Source: Physcomitrium patens (lineage: Eukaryota; Streptophyta; Bryopsida; Funariales; Funariaceae). From it: a stretch of DNA of 64,000 nucleotides. The notes beneath the pieces were generated by a model. The model was not told where the DNA came from. It did no database searches and saw only the letters and a list, made by a program, of their open reading frames with translations. Location of the stretch: NCBI RefSeq assembly GCF_000002425.4, contig NC_037257.1, positions 16,234,733-16,298,732 of the forward strand. Direction: 5' to 3'. Shown piece by piece: positions 63,533-64,000 of this stretch. A program made the position numbers and the translations under genes. Position 1 is the stretch's first letter, and each line of letters starts with the position of its first letter.

Positions 63533-63689
63533 CTAATAGCACTATTTGAATAAAACAATTCATTGTATTAACAAAGATATGATTGTCATAAACATATATA
63601 TTTACCTAGATAAGAAATAATAGATAGAAGGTAAATGTACATGGATTTGATATTATCTTATAGAAAAGCTTCTTAGGAGCTTCATAGAC

Positions 63690-64000
63690 ACAAATTTGAC
63701 TTTATATATGTTTATATTTGATTAGTAGATTAAAAATTTGGCTAACAAGTTAACCATGTATCACACTTGTGGATAGCTTGTGGTAAAAGCTAACAATATA
63801 ACATGCATATAAAACACTTGCCTTGCAAGTTAAGACATGTATCTTATAAATTAGACATATGTTAGATGTCTTATATAACATTACCACGTAGCTCTTAATT
63901 GGATAGTATATATTGAGGTCAAAGTAATAACTTTCTTAGTCTTGTCAATGCCTTTCTAGTCTTTAGCCTTATTTCAAGACTTTTTATTCTTTTTATCTTT
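63690..64000 (+). mobile_element. partial LTR related to 1291-1933 (fossil, cut by window end)
   Basis: From about 63740 the sequence aligns to 1540-1790 through shared blocks such as ACTTGCCTT, ACATTACCAC and TGGATAGTATATAT against TAGATAGTATATAT, followed by similar pyrimidine-rich text. It is clearly diverged from that copy. The remainder lies beyond the window. Confidence 0.55.

Overview
This window looks like nuclear DNA of a land plant, most likely a moss (Physcomitrium-like); that placement is inference. The reasons are spliced genes with short GT-AG introns, a plastid photosystem II assembly factor, plant cell-wall enzymes (a TBL acetyltransferase and a pectin methylesterase), a plant PDR-type ABC transporter, very AT-rich intergenic DNA full of (AT)n tracts, and a chromodomain Ty3/gypsy element. 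No organelle genes, rRNA, tRNA, CRISPR or operon structure were seen.

Layout. 1-4.2 kb: intergenic, with a candidate LTR (1291-1933) and a long leader/promoter stretch. 4.2-7.0 kb (+): TBL-type acetyltransferase, 6 coding exons. 7.0-10.7 kb: AT-rich, with hairpins. 10.7-12.5 kb (+): enoyl-thioester reductase/quinone-oxidoreductase-like MDR protein, 5 exons. 14.3-15.6 kb (+): PAM68, 4 exons. 16.9-17.6 kb (-): a possible unrecognised gene. 20.4-28.4 kb (+): molybdenum cofactor sulfurase (ABA3), 21 coding exons. 29.6-34.9 kb (-): full-length PDR/ABCG transporter, 7 exons, convergent with ABA3. 35-50 kb: no gene recognised; GC-richer islands alternate with AT-rich deserts. 50.3-51.9 kb (+): pectin methylesterase, 4 exons. 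52-57.2 kb: extremely AT-rich desert. 57.2-63.5 kb (-): chromovirus-type LTR retrotransposon fossil with about 97% identical LTRs. 63.7-64 kb: part of an LTR related to the one at 1.3-1.9 kb.

For the six main genes I worked out splice junctions by hand. Each gives one reading frame from ATG to stop with matching phases across all introns: 576, 335, 218, 953, 1499 and 412 aa. The genes are not an obvious functional cluster. TBL and PME both act on wall polysaccharides, ABA3 works in molybdenum cofactor and abscisic acid biosynthesis, PAM68 acts in the thylakoid, and PDR transporters are often stress or hormone exporters.

The most interesting signals are in the retroelement. Its LTR upstream half is a dense array of canonical heat-shock elements ending next to a TATA box, so the element may be heat-driven. 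Its leader RNA holds four stem-loops sharing the loop GGGTAATCC, with a compensatory base-pair change in the stems. Also notable are a perfect 30-bp inverted repeat framing 367 bp upstream of the ABC transporter, and a diverged duplication between two GC-rich islands that lack genes.
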